DNA from: Neckera pumila
Taxonomy: Eukaryota; Streptophyta; Bryopsida; Hypnales; Neckeraceae
NCBI GenBank assembly: GCA_963969595.1
Contig: OZ018408.1
Span: forward strand, 25,473,371-25,537,370
Direction of reading: 5' to 3'
Length of the DNA: 64,000 nucleotides
The notes beneath the pieces are model-generated. The model did no database searches and was not told where the DNA came from. It saw only the letters and a list, made by a program, of their open reading frames with translations. Each line of letters opens with the position of its first letter. Position 1 is the stretch's first letter. The translations under genes were made by a program, and so were the position numbers. Shown here piece after piece: positions 23,829 to 35,746 of the stretch.

Positions 23829-25541
23829 CAAAGCACGGCATCCCTTGTCCTTTTCAACCTGCTCGCGTCACAACTTCCACGTTAAAATTCCACCATAAAA
23901 ACTCCAGAAGCAGTCTCAGTGGACAAACAAGTTTGAGGCTGGAAACGGGAATTCCTACTTTGACGGTCAAGTAATTCAAGCCCTGACTAGCCGTCAATGT
24001 ACTCGGTACAGAATTCTAGCCCATAACGACGAACTTCGTCATGGGGAAGTAAGCTCGCCTCTTCTATTCCTCGGTCTCCTTGAAGCTTGCGTAGGTAAAG
24101 ACAATACTTTCAGTAAAAAGAAGGGAATTTGTCAACCCATAGGATGACTGCATGGGAGTATTCCATGAAGATGACCCTGAAGTAATGAAATCCCAACCGC
24201 TTTATGCATCATGGCAAGAAAAACATTCCAGTGAACAAATCAAGGTTTCTAAAGCAGACCTGGTGCTCTGTCAGCCTCCTCCAATTATCGCGTCTTTAGG
24301 GTGCAAGTCAATAGGAATAAACATCTTGCTGTTCGCTTCACGAAGGCTACCTTTCTTTCTTTTGAAGAGATGACAGTCAAGGCCTGGACGATTGAAAGAA
24401 CCAACGGCACAGCGATTTATACGAGAACACCAAACTCAGAGGCACTCCAACGGGAATCAATGCAAGATTTTCGAAGAGTAATGAGCACAGCGAACCCGTA
24501 CACAGTGAGATAACCCCGAGATGAAACTGCAATTGAATGCGACGCTAAAAATAATTGGGGACAAAGCTAGGCGATTGGTCGTATTTAATAAGGATATGAC
24601 AGCAACTCTATTTACATCCGCCGAGAGCAATGTTCAGCACTGATGTAGTAGCCTCAAATTGTGCATTACGAATTCGTTTTAGGGGAATGCATTGCAGTTG
24701 AAGCCTCGAGAATAACTTACAAAGCCAAAACATGAGACAAAGTACACTTGATTGAGAAGCTCATCCTTGCTCTCGGTATGGACTACGGAGCTCATGGACT
24801 TTGACCTTGGCTGCAACGGTACGCACAAAATCCAACCTGGCACCGTACCTACGCTGACTGCCTAAGCTTTCAATAGTAATATCCATGTTCGGATGTTTAT
24901 TTAGACTTTGAGATATAACTTACATGCTTGCCGAACATGAGAGACAACTCTTAATTCTTAAAAATGATCCCAACAAAGATGGAGCTGCGGAGTCAGACTT
25001 GAGTTCGCAGAAAGTCAGACTGTTCATGCAGCGTCAACAATAAAATCTGAACTTCACACCTACGATACGGTGCTTATAATTTGTTCGTAGAATTTCGAAT
25101 TCTAAACTTTCACAAGTGTTCTATATCTCTTGCTCGTAAGTTAATGTACCCATGCCGGTAATGCCAGAGTCAATACTAAAGCTCAACTAACGAGGGTTAA
25201 CTGTATCTTCATCCTAGTACGAAACCAGCCATATCCCAGAACTTGAGCTTGAGCTCCAAAATTCGCACACCCACCTGGTGATCAAGTAGTCACAATTCAA
25301 GTCAACTGCAACGATTTTTCATTAAACTAATTAAACAAGCCTTCTGTAAACGTCAAATCTATTATTCTCTCAACAAATCGTAATAAATAGGTGTACCTAG
25401 TTCAAGATTCTTTCTATACTCTCACAATCACACTATCACACGCTAAGTTCTCAGAAGTTTCATACAAATGTGATAATAAAGCATTCCACAAGTGTGAAAA
25501 GGTTGTAAACCTCATTTGTGACAATTGCAACTTCTTTAATG
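23829..25541. other. Intergenic between convergent genes
   Basis: This lies between the oxidoreductase stop and the inferred last exon of the TENA_E gene on the other strand, so it should hold both 3' UTRs. The frames at 24152-24513 show no motif. No repeat or RNA gene is recognised. Confidence 0.5.
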
Positions 25542-27378
25542 TCACTGAGGGTTACATGCAACACTATTGATTGTCGCCACCTTACAGAACTCCTGTGGTA
25601 CGTTATTTCATGCATTTTGGGTGACATTTAGAGGTCTGGGTGTACGAATTTACAGTCCCGAATTTCTAAGTGCATTTATTCCTTTGTGTAACAACGAGGG
25701 TTTTGACATGCTTCAGGAAAGGAAAAAAACTAGTGTCAGAAAGCTGATAGAAGTTGATTACCTTCTGGGCTTGCTCCAGCTCAGCTTCCGAAGCGTTCTG
25801 CAGTGCTTTGTCAGCTAGTTTCTTCAAGCTGAGTGTATACTCATGAAACTCCGGGGTGCCCCATCTCTTGACGGTGTTCATGAGCTCAAACGGCGTTTTG
25901 GCATCCTCCTCCAGGCATGACATGAAGCTCGCGCAGTACACCACCTCGATTAACCAGAAGGCAGTTATTGCCACTGCGTACGGGGTATCACCTGTCTCCA
26001 TTTCCTTCAAGAACCTGGAGACCACCAAAAAACATAGTAAAACACATTGAGCGTCAGACGCAGATAATTAACGTTATGTAACATTCTAGAGTATACAGCC
26101 TTCACCTTTCCACTGTAGCACAAACCATCGGTAGCGCTCAAACATTGAAACACTGGCCCACTTTTGAAGCAGTGCCACGAAAGAATTGAGTGTTCGATGA
26201 GCTCGCAAACAAATGGGATGACTAAGGACTGGACAAATGGGATGAGTAATTCTAACACGAACCACAACAACCCTTGCAAACATAAAATGAGCTTGTACAC
26301 AAAAAGAATGTGAACTCCCCAAATTTGGTTCACTGTTCAGTGACTCAAAGAATGTTCTGAAGCTCCTCAAGAATGTTGTTAGTACGTAGGTGATTTACTC
26401 TTGGATTGGGCTTGCCTATACTCTCCAGACCTATTACAATGGATCCTTTTCTCATTTTGAACCAAACAAAGAAACCAAAAACCACCCTTTGCAAGGATAA
26501 CGTACTTCACATGTATTGGAACTGAAGTGACCACTCTCTACATTCTTCTGTCTACTTGCCTACTTACTGTGGGATCCGAAGTAAAGTGGGTGCCCGTCAT
26601 TAAAGAATAGAAGTGTGGATATTTAAAATCTAATGTTTCTACGAATTTAGAAGTGTCGTCAGCAAGCCATTCGATTCTATATAAGCGGATTCATGCAAGC
26701 TGATTAGTAAAAAAAGCTGTTCAAAACAAAGTGACCCACACTAAGCCTGTGGTCCCTGCGTTTTCACAATTAAAGGAAACTAAGGAGAATGCAATGTAGT
26801 CGTAGCTTACTGGCAGTAGTCCTTGGTGGGTTGCAGCAGCGTGACTTTCTCCAAAAAGATTTGCCAGAAGTTGGCCTCTTTCCGAAACCACGTAATTTCA
26901 CTCTGCAGCGCGGTGATTCCACTGAGAATGACGTCCATGTCGTGCTCGGGTGCATCTCTCGGCATCTTCGGCAGGAGACTCGCCACGAAGCGAACAAACT
27001 CTCTTACGAAGTGGTAGTCTTGCTCCTGAAGAAATCAAACCACCAAAACAATAGCACAAATTCAAACCTCAATTGATGAAATATTCACTGACCCAGGGTT
27101 GAGCTACATGAAGAAATTAAAATCCTAGGAACAATGCAACTGAATTTTAGCGCCTTTCAGTGGAAAATGAGATGGATGGGCATGCAGTGAGAAACGACTG
27201 AAGAGCGAGCGAGGTGGCTCACCATCCATTTCTTGAAATTGTTGACGTCGATGGTGCCATCGCGGATACTCTTGATGAAGCAGTGGTTCGTGGCCGCAAT
27301 GTAGAGCGCGTAATTTTCTCTCAAAAAATTCCCCGTGAACGACGAAGAGCTTCGCTTTGTATTCGATTGTCTCGCCAT
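25542..27378 (-). CDS. TENA_E-type thiamin-pyrimidine salvage protein, 4 exons
   Basis: Minus-strand exons 27223-27378, 26811-27025, 25762-26014 and 25542-25592 give 224 residues, close to the 221 of Arabidopsis TENA_E (At3g16990). Recognisable segments: YIAATNHCFIKSIRDGTID in exon 1, EQDYHFVREFVRFVASLL and EITWFRKEANFW in exon 2, and ITAFWLIEVVYCASF with a conserved Glu followed by CLEEDAKTPFEL in exon 3. TENA_E proteins hydrolyse amino/formylamino-pyrimidine breakdown products of thiamin so that the pyrimidine can be reused. The start is the ATG at 27376-27378. The last exon (EFCKVATINS..) is inferred: it has a good acceptor, keeps the frame and gives the right length, but where I would expect a Phe-Trp pair it has Phe-Cys. 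If exon 3 is not spliced, reading continues to a stop at 25666. Confidence 0.88.
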
Positions 27379-28041
27379 CGTCCTCACTCAAAAATTAAAC
27401 TCACTCTCCCAACTTGATCGCTCGATCAAAGGATCCAATCTCGCAACTCTCAAAAGAAAAAAAGGGAAAAATCAAGAACGAGACTGACGCCCAACAATGC
27501 CAAGCAGCGAGGACAGAAACACTAAGGAATCCTCGTGAGCTCTCCTTCCAATCGCAGGTTACTTGCGAAACCCACGATTACACGTACGCTGACTCTCTCG
27601 ATCGCTCGCTCGGAAGATCCCTCCTAGCACCTCCCGAACGAAAAAAAAGAAGGAAATGTAACTAACTCACGAACGAGAATGAATTCCCACAATGCCAAGC
27701 AGCGATCGAGAAGAGAAAAATTGCGGAATGCTCGTGAATTTTCCTTACCAATCTGCAGATTAGTTGCGAAATCGTCACTGCAAAGTTGTGAGAGGAGGCA
27801 GCTATTTATACAAGTGGGCTCGACAACTGATGAGACTTTAGCCGCGAGTGCGAAGCGGGGAACGCAAACGTATGGGCGATGCGGGACGCCGCGTGGAGTT
27901 GCGAAGCCGTCTTCTCTGGAACCGGCCCCGGCATTCCGGGAAAAGACGGGTGCTGCTTGTTGGCTCTCACTGTTGGGGTCATGGGGTGGGCTCGGGTCTT
28001 GGAGTCCAGGGGGTGCCTTCATTGGACACACTTGGGGCAGC

Positions 28042-28063
28042 CTACTGTAGCCTTCTACAGTAG
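28042..28063. other. Perfect 9-bp hairpin
   Basis: CTACTGTAG, a 4-nt spacer, then CTACAGTAG. The sequence is short and its role is unknown. Confidence 0.7.
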
Positions 28064-28310
28064 AACCTCTCTAAGATGATACGGAGTACTAATGAGGTAG
28101 GGAGTATTTGATATGGAGTTTAAATTTTCTTCATTTTTTCTTCAGAAATTCATGGTGATTTGAAGTTTTCACAAAAGAATTAGAAAAAGTCAGAGAAAAC
28201 AGTGGAGATGTGATTTTATCTCTGAAAATAATACCACAAAAATTTCACTTATGAATAGCAAAGAAATGGAGGATGGAGAGCACTTTCAAGTTTGAGCGGT
28301 TATGAGCTCT

Positions 28311-28326
28311 GTCCTTTAGGGGTTAA
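28311..28326. mobile_element. Orphan right end of a TTAA-type element
   Basis: GTCCTTTAGGGGTTAA is identical to the right terminus of the complete elements in this window, and the AT-rich 240 bp before it could be element interior. No left end is found between 27400 and 28300, so this copy is truncated or its left end has diverged. Confidence 0.55.
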
Positions 28327-28609
28327 GTCGAGCACTTACAGTACAATAGCGGTTAGAGAAAGAGTCAAGTTTATGGAGTCGGCAATACCTGAATTTTCTG
28401 GCCAACAGTACAACGACCCTGCATGCATGGGTGGGGTTCAGCTCCAGTCTGCAGGGGCATCTTGGGCGACCGACACCCTTCCTGCGCCGGGCGGTCGTCG
28501 TTCGCACAACCCTTCCGCCGCGCAACCCGCGGAGTTGCTTCTTGCCTCCGTCCTTTTCCTCGATTGCGACGAACACGTGTTCCAGCCCCGTTAATTGTCC
28601 CTTCCCTCA

Positions 28610-28646
28610 AGGCATGCAAGTGATGCAGTTAACCACTTGCATGCCT
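28610..28646. other. Perfect 13-bp inverted repeat
   Basis: AGGCATGCAAGTG (28610-28622) pairs with CACTTGCATGCCT (28634-28646) across an 11-nt loop. Each arm contains GCATGC, and ATGCA/GCATGC are RY-type motifs in plant promoters. It lies about 580 bp upstream of the mutarotase ATG. A regulatory role is only a possibility. Confidence 0.6.
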
Positions 28647-29224
28647 GAAAAGCTTATCCATTTTCGCCGCCTGAACGAATGCCTCTTCGCAATTTGCTTC
28701 GCCCTCTCCGCTGGCTTTAGGTTTAGGGTAGCTCCAGGGCGCAATTTCTCGTCGTTCGTGGGTGCCCACTTTGTTCGATTGATCAAGACCTAACCTTGTT
28801 GGGTTAATCGATTGATGAATTCGCTTTAATGGTGGAACTGACGGAGCATGTTGCCCCCCTGTAGGAGAAGGATACACAAATCTCTGCAATTTGACGACTT
28901 GCGGAGTTCCGAGTATTCGCGGTGACATAGCTTGAATTTGTGGCCCGTGTGAATGTGCTACAGTCAATGATAGCGTCGCGAATGTGCAGATATTCTAGAA
29001 TGTCGTTTTTCAGAGAAGGTGACACAAGGGAGGTCAAGCGTTGGTTTTGATTGTGTGTGGGGTTTGTCTCCAGTGACCTATTATAGCTAGCTGCTAGTCG
29101 GGACGTCGGTATTGAGATGAGGGGGTAATTGGGTGCTGTGGATCGAGGCTGGTTGATTCTGTCTTGCTGTGGTTGAGGTGAGAGTGCTGCTCTGTTCGCA
29201 TCCCGACGCTCGCAAGTCGCAACC

Positions 29225-29575
29225 ATGGCGCGGCACTGCCTAGCGCTGGATCTGCAAGACGACCCGGGGCTCATCCAAGAGTACAAGCGGCAACACGAGC
29301 GCATCTGGCCTGAGATTCGACACCACCTCACGGCTGCCGGGGTGCTAGACATGCAGATCTACTTGCTGGGCACTCGCCTCTTCATGATCATGGACGTCAG
29401 CCCCGAGTTCACGTTCGAAGCCATGGATGCTCTGGCGGCTGCCAACCCCAAGGTGCAGGAATGGGAGGAGCTCATGTGGGGGTATCAGGCTCCCACGCCG
29501 TGGACTCCCTCGGGGCACAAGTGGGTCCCCACGGAGCGCATCTTTGACCTTGCCTCGCAAAATCGCCCTGAATGA
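29225..29575 (+). CDS. L-rhamnose/L-fucose mutarotase family protein (RhaM/DUF718), intronless
   Basis: A single exon of 116 residues, near the roughly 104 residues of E. coli RhaM. It interconverts the alpha and beta anomers of a 6-deoxy-sugar (L-rhamnose, or L-fucose in related proteins). Visible family features: EYKRQHERIWPEIRHHL with the conserved His about 25 residues in, MQIYLLGTRLFMIMDV with the conserved Tyr, VQEWEELMWGYQ, and the closing KWVPTERIFDL. The ATG lies in the context AACCATGGCG, a good plant start, and TGA ends it at 29573-29575. Unlike every other intact gene here it has no intron, and its sequence reads like bacterial members (LDLQDDPGLI, KWVPTERIF), so acquisition from bacteria at some stage is plausible. 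The choice between rhamnose and fucose cannot be made from sequence alone. Confidence 0.93.
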   Translation: MARHCLALDLQDDPGLIQEYKRQHERIWPEIRHHLTAAGVLDMQIYLLGTRLFMIMDVSPEFTFEAMDALAAANPKVQEWEELMWGYQAPTPWTPSGHKWVPTERIFDLASQNRPE

Positions 29576-29587
29576 CTGATGCTTCGG

Positions 29588-29643
29588 AGAATTCAGGGTT
29601 GCACGCGTCTGGTGCTTGGCAGAATTCAGGGTTGCACGCTTGC
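29588..29643 (+). repeat. 33-bp direct repeat just after the mutarotase stop
   Basis: AGAATTCAGGGTTGCACGC occurs at about 29588 and again at about 29621, a duplication of a roughly 33-bp segment in the 3' UTR. Confidence 0.9.
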
Positions 29644-29951
29644 AAGTTTAATCTTCATCTTTGCAACGTACCCATTTGGAAGTTGCATTTCCGCAATACC
29701 CAAGTTAGCTCAAGCGAATAGAGCAAAGTCGAAAATTGCTAATGTTTTTAAAATTGGTGCATCATTACAGTACTTGTAAATTCAAAATAATATTCTTGAG
29801 GACCTGACTCAACTGTCAATACCCTTAATATTAGAAATTTCAATGTTGATCTGAGGACCATCGTGAATGGAGAGTCTGTTGGGGGTAGACTTGAGAAGCA
29901 AGGGCTACCCTGGTGCCTTCTTTTGGAGGTAGACTTTATGAGAAGGTATCT

Positions 29952-29994
29952 TACAATCTTTAAGTAAGAATTAAAGATAGACTTAAAGATTGTA
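29952..29994. other. Perfect 14-bp hairpin, 15-nt loop
   Basis: TACAATCTTTAAGT (29952-29965) and ACTTAAAGATTGTA (29981-29994) are exact inverse complements. It lacks a GC-rich stem followed by a T-tract, so it is not terminator-like. It may be a relic of a miniature element. Confidence 0.65.
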
Positions 29995-31762
29995 GATGAA
30001 TCCAACTTTGGATTTCATAACATTCTTGAACATATATGAATGTACGGGTCTCTCTTTTTCCTCAGCAATAGCATTATCAAACTTTAATTGAGAGATATAG
30101 AGACTCATGTACTAGGTGCTCTACAAAATGCTCTACAAAAGGGACACTGACTCTCGTAGTGTAGCTGCTTGTTTTATCATGAGTAGTGCGTAATGTGAAC
30201 TAAGTCATTATCAGTTCCAAATGGCCTCGTTATTCTGTGCACTCTGCAGATCATTTTGGAGCACAAATCATGTCATCATAGCAAGAAATTAAGATCCGTT
30301 ACTTGGACAAAAAGACGCTTTTAGTAGATTCGTTATTCCTGCAGGTGGCATATTCTATTCAGCAATTCACTAGGTTGCCAAATTTTGGCAGATTGCAGTG
30401 TTGTACATAACCCTCTCTGTTCATTGGAACGGAGTTTTCTGGAGATCATTTTTTAGTTCTGAGGAAGATACCAGGCCTTCAAGAACAGGATGTTTTGAAG
30501 CAGATCTACCTGCATTTGTGATTTTCGCAGATCATGGTTTGAACACCAGTGTTGCCGATGTCAACCTAGTTTTACAAGCAGGGCATGTGAACAACTTGAA
30601 ACGTTTTTGGAGATTAGGACAGAATTGTTCAGGATGTTGTCCCTGGCATTGACTTTCTAAAATCGTGGGATTGGCAGAGGCAGTGGATCGTTTCTGATGA
30701 GGCAAATTGACAACGACTCGGAGGGCAAGGCTTGTAATGGACACACTTCATCCGATTGCTTGACTGTCATCTTCATGTAGAATTTAGCATTCTTCCCACT
30801 TGCGTAGCTAAGTACAAAAGAACCTTTGTTCAGCTCTGGCTTCCATTTTGCTTGATTTTGATAGATGTGTAGTCAGTCTCCAGCAATTCGCAAGGAAGTT
30901 CAAGCTAGGTTTTTGATACTGCATTCAACAGGCCCTATCATTTTACACTAAGAAGCTGAGAGTGAACTTACACCTGATTTCTACTGGAAGCTTGGGTTTC
31001 ATGTACCCGGAACTGTGACAGACATGATCAGAATGTTTACATTTCGAAGATTTTGATTACGTCTTCATCAAGATAAACTTCGGGTTTGATTTCGAGTTTC
31101 TTACAGGGTTGGAAGGTAAATGGGCACTCTAGAATAATCTTAGTACCCGAAATCCAAAAGCTAGATTGGGAGAGTTACCTTCCCTAGGCCCGTTCACATG
31201 GTTAAGACTTTTTGTAAGAAATAACAAGTGTTAGAAAACATGCTCTGGTGACTTGGGTAGAATTGTGGCCTAGTTCTAGCCATCTAGGGTCTTGATAAGA
31301 AAATCATTGCAAAAAGCTTCCAAATAACCACCTAAGAAAGGTTCATAGTAGCAAACTGTGTTTGTTGTTAGATGTTGTTGAGTCAAAACGCAATTGAAAG
31401 AGGAAAATAGATTTTTTAAGCATGTAAATCTTGGACCGTACAAATAAGCTACAAATCTTCAAAGAACTGATAATACATTCATCCAAAATCGACCCAAGTG
31501 TCATGTTCAGAAGGGTTACATGTTAGGCAAGAATCTGTAGGCATCAATTTTGCCAGAAGGTCACAATTAAGTGTAGTTATCTGTAGGTTTCAATTCATGT
31601 GGCTTCAACGCTAAAAGGAAACTACATTCAGTCTCCAATACTACTATGTCCTGTTGGGAAGAATAGTCAAATTTACATGTGGTCTCAAGTTGCAGGTAAC
31701 ATCCATGCATTGCACCTATAACGACGCCTGAAGAACTCCTAATGTACGAGATGAGCTGATAT

Positions 31763-34700
31763 TCAGTCCAGCTGAAAGTCCTCCAACCATGCAAGCACTT
31801 CGTTTTTCTGCCGAAACATCAAAGTTATCATCAGCAATTAGCTAAACAAGCACCATGCTACAAAAGGCTCGAGCACACAAAAGCAGTGGCCCCGCTCTTA
31901 ATGAGTAGAGCAATCTACTCATTCTTCCTCACATTCCCTGTAGATGTAGCAGGGTTTTCAATGCAAGCCCTCGTCTCCTTTGGTGCAAAGCCAACAAATA
32001 TCGTTTGAGCTACTACTTGAGACAGAGTAATATGAAATAATAAAAATAATAACTAAAGGGGGGTTCTCTGTGAGCCGTACCATGAAAATGGGCCAAGTTT
32101 GTCCTGGATCATTGTACCGTGCCAAGCCAAATGTCCCCTTCAATTTCAGTCCGTCCCTCCTCAGCGCTTGTTCAAGGATCTTTTTCTTCTCTTCCACAAC
32201 TTCTAGTGTCGGCTTTCCATTAAAACGAAGTGCAGCTGCGACCCTTTTATCCACCTGTTGAATCTTTACATCCTCTGCTTCAGGGGTAGGCAACCTGCAG
32301 CCCCAGCAAGCAACGTGAATGATAATGAGCTAGCTACTCAAATCAAGGTGATACTTGTATGCACATGGAGATTGGAGAAAAGTGTGTTACGGACTAGGTC
32401 AAGTGGAAGTCCAGCAACTTTATGAGAAAAGAAGAACGTGTCAAGCCACAGGAGAAGCTACATCCATATCAAGGGCGTGCTTTGATCTCACTGGAGTGAA
32501 TTTATTTTCAATCACGCTCAATCAAGGATCTCAGAAGGACACCATATCGCCAAAGAAGGACAAGATTTTGAGATATAAATACGCTTCCTATATCTAACGA
32601 CAATTTTCTACCTCTACAGAAATGGGCTCATTGAGGTTATGAGATTCAACAGGGTTAATGAAGCCTCACTCTGACAATTTGCAACTCGAAGGCAGGACTA
32701 TTTGAATTTTGGCCCCAGAAACTGGTGCCTCACTGCTCGTCTCTGTGTACACGGGAGTTGTCATCTTCATTTTTTCACCTTTCTCATTCTTACCGAATAT
32801 ATATCTGTCACACATACACAAACCTGAGTACTCAATTGCGTCTTACTCTAAACCGCCCACCTTGGTGAATGTACAAGAAGAAAATCACCACAGCGTTATT
32901 TTACAGATGAACGAGGTAAGCATAAAACAGCAAGTAACGTACATACCCCAGCTTCGACACCACAACATCAGGAAATAGAAATGGACTTGGGTTTTTCAAT
33001 CTTCCTGACCAGCGCATGAGATACAAATGAGCCGAGAGACATACCCAGCAACTGCGTTGAATCCTCTCGAGCCGGCCATACTATCGCAATCAGTCTCTAC
33101 CACGATAAACGGTTCGTAATCTCTCACCTGCTCAGTCCAAAGCATACAAAATCAGGTAGAGGATACTAAATCCGATAAAGACCTGATTCCATCTCCTACA
33201 ATATAAGCCCTGCTACCAACATCTACTCACATCGATTCATGAACTGGTTGGACTTACTAGCAAGTGGTGTAAGCATGACTTGGCTAAACGTCAATGGCCA
33301 CTCATCTTTAAATGGAAAGGGAGTCGTCAAACGTCATTTATAGTGGTACTTCGAAATTAAATAAGAAATTCATACGCAGTGATAAAATTTTGATCAGAAA
33401 GAGATTAGGCTCTTTTACACATAATGATCTCTCCACAGCTCTATGGTGAATCCCCGAAATCACAGGTTAAAAATACTTAAAGTAAAGCATATAGTATCCT
33501 CTACCTCAACTTCGAAGCAACTTAAGAGCAATCACCTGGTAATCAGCCGTTCTCTTCAAAACTTTATACTTGGGTGTTTCCAAATCGGGTTGCTTGAAAT
33601 ACTGCATCTGCACACCACAAGAGCAGCACACTGGCGTCAAATGGTGTTTTTTTCTGAACGATGCAAGTATGTGCATTGTGACATTCAAGGCCAAAGAGAG
33701 GTTTGACAAAATACTTTAACCCACAATCATGGATAAAAACACCATTTCAGCAGAAACACCAGTAGAAAAAATGTGCTCCAAGACTGGAAGAGGAATAAGA
33801 GAAGTATCATGGAAAAAGGAAAGAACGTTGAAACAAAGCGATGACAAAGTGATGAAAAGAGAGAACACAACATGTGCACACACAACGGCAAACACTAAAA
33901 AGGACTCCAACTTCATCTCCGGCAGTACTTGAGGTTGTATTACCGACCTGCCTAAAGACATCCTTTGCACCTTCAACCGAAAAGTACTCGTTGTTTTGAA
34001 TCGAGTCCCAGAGATCCTGAATGTCAATGAAAACGTGGAACACTGTTGGTGCAAGTTAAGAAGAATTGACCCCTAAAGGAACCAGAATTTCCAAATCGGG
34101 GCTCACTTTATTTAGGCAGTTTTGAGTAGATCGTATGGAAACTTTCTTTCGTCAAATCTTAATTACATCTGGATCAACACATGCGATGTTTTTCACTGAT
34201 TCCGGTGAAATATAAACTCAACCACATCTCAATTGTATATTTCACAATATGGTCAATTGAAAAGGCCGTTTCAAAAGCCATGAAATCTCAGTCTTTTCCA
34301 GGATTAACCTCTTCGGTACTCCCGAGTGAGTGCATGACATTGAGAAGATTTAGAATGTAACTACATTCACATCTACGTACTGGTTTGCTGAAGGCCTTCG
34401 TAAAGTGTTTACAAAATAGAATTGCAGTGTTAACAAACAACAACTAAAGCAGCAACTGCAAACCAGACAAGTGAAGGACACGCATGTGCAGCCCTTAAGA
34501 CAAAACGAAAATGGTGACCACTGCTGCAATGCTAACACTTGCACAAATTCCAGCAGCATGGAAAGAAACCTGAAAACTTACGATGTGAGCACAAAATTTG
34601 CCAGTTTCTGGATTGATACGCATGATCGACACCCCGGTGAAGATGAGCTGAGGCTTCCACAACACTATCCAGAAATTCATCGTCATCGTCCACCTGGTTG

Positions 34701-35746
34701 TAATCTCGTAGGGCGCTGTCTGCACAACGACACCCACAAATCGCCCTAATTCCGTTCAACAAACACCAACCATTTTTCCAAAGGATGCAATTCGAAATGC
34801 AATTTCGAAATTGGACCTAATGTTTTTTCAGCAATTCTCACTGGGTCTCACTTTCGTTCAATCTTATTATGTCCCCGAAACATAAAATTGGCTCCATCTG
34901 CACTATAATTTTCACTACAAAATTTTCCGAATGAATTGGTCATACGAAACCCCTTTGAATTCTTCACAATATATGAAAGCTAGCATAATATCATTTTGTA
35001 CTACTATATCTATCCTCGTTGAATACTTGCAGGAATAAAAATGCACATTCTCTCTTGTTCGACGCTGCGGGACTTCAGCACTGAATGCATACCTTATCGA
35101 ACTACCTTGCTTAATCTTTATACTTTTAGCAAAAGCTTCTGCACCATGTGTTCCATCCAAATCATGAATCCCTGGTCCTTTACAGCACCAAGACAAGTAG
35201 TTCCTATTCTCACAGCTTCAACAAACCTCCCAGTCCCCAAAGAATTGACACAACGAAACAGGGGAGGTGTATGACCTGTTTCGCGCTATGAAGCTCAAAA
35301 ATGGGGTGGAAAAGCGCGCGCAGCATCCCGATGTTGAACAGATAGCCATTCAAGGAGTCATAATTCGTAATCGGATCCCGAAACTCCACTTTCGAATCGT
35401 ACATGGACTTGTCAATGCCTTGCTCGTCGAACAAGTGCACCAAATCCTTCTTCAGAAACTCCTGCATCTCCTCCATGTACCCCTCCGGCAAGCCTTCTTT
35501 CCTCTCCTTCTCCAACGTGGAGGAGCCTCCCGCACCCAACGGTGAACCTCGCCTTCTCAACATCATCTTGCTTCTTGCAAATTCCAGACGTCCTGCTGCA
35601 CTCGGAGAAATTCTATGGCAACCTCGGGCTACCCCGCCACCCAAATTTCGCACAGTGACGAGATTGAAGGAACTCACTCTCGCGCAATCGGGTTGTATTG
35701 CTCGGGCTTTCCACGCTACTGTGAATGTTCGAGAGAGCGCTGCCAT
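31763..35746 (-). CDS. DUF2358 + SOUL haem-binding protein (HBP5-like), probably plastid, 8 exons
   Basis: Minus-strand exons 35276-35746, 34582-34719, 33948-34016, 33536-33607, 33045-33127, 32670-32804, 32081-32294 and 31763-31807 join to 408 residues. The N-terminal 75 residues are rich in Arg, Ser and Ala and nearly free of acids, as in plastid transit peptides. DUF2358 follows (about 95-230): DLVHLFDEQGIDKSMYD, VEFRDPITNYDSLNGYLFN, YEITTRWTM and FTGVSIMRINPETGKFCAH, then DLWDSIQNNEYFS. The SOUL domain covers about 237 to the end: PKYKVLKRTADYQVRDYEPF, FNAVAGYIFGKN, KMTTPVYTET, RFNGKPT, LARYNDPGQTWP and the closing NEVLAWLEDFQLD. This two-domain layout is that of Arabidopsis HBP5 (At5g20140, 378 residues), a tetrapyrrole-binding protein of the chloroplast. 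All junctions keep frame, so the gene looks intact. Confidence 0.93.
34067..34080. mobile_element. Orphan left end of a TTAA-type element in an intron
   Basis: TTGACCCCTAAAGGAACC matches the left ends of the TTAA family except that the flank reads TTGA. It lies in intron 2 of the DUF2358-SOUL gene. A clear right end is missing; TTAACCTCTTCGG near 34304 points the same way rather than inwards. Low confidence that this was a complete element. Confidence 0.4.

Larger units (their letters stand above)
27379..29224. other. Shared 5' region of divergent TENA_E and mutarotase genes
   Basis: GC- and CpG-rich near both gene starts, as expected for two divergent promoters. Short open frames overlap on both strands but show no domain. 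It contains a right-hand end of the TTAA element family (GTCCTTTAGGGGTTAA, 28311-28326) without a matching left end, plus two perfect hairpins listed separately. Confidence 0.5.
29576..31762. other. Intergenic between mutarotase and DUF2358-SOUL gene
   Basis: The 3' regions of convergent genes. It contains the direct repeat above and a hairpin at 29952-29994 (TACAATCTTTAAGT pairing with ACTTAAAGATTGTA across a 15-nt loop). The frame at 30398-30652 shows no motif. No gene is recognised. Confidence 0.5.

Noticed and set aside
27624..29352. Overlapping frames of 100-180 codons on both strands in the TENA_E/mutarotase interval and opposite the mutarotase
   Set aside because: High GC content removes stop codons by chance; the frames overlap each other and show no motif. 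The 28804-29352 minus frame is antisense to the real mutarotase.
30398..30652. 84-codon plus-strand frame
   Set aside because: No recognisable motif, no supporting neighbours, and located between 3' ends of convergent genes.
34304..34330. TTAACCTCTTCGG as a right end for the orphan TTAA end at 34067
   Set aside because: It points in the same direction as the left end rather than inwards and matches poorly beyond TTAACC.
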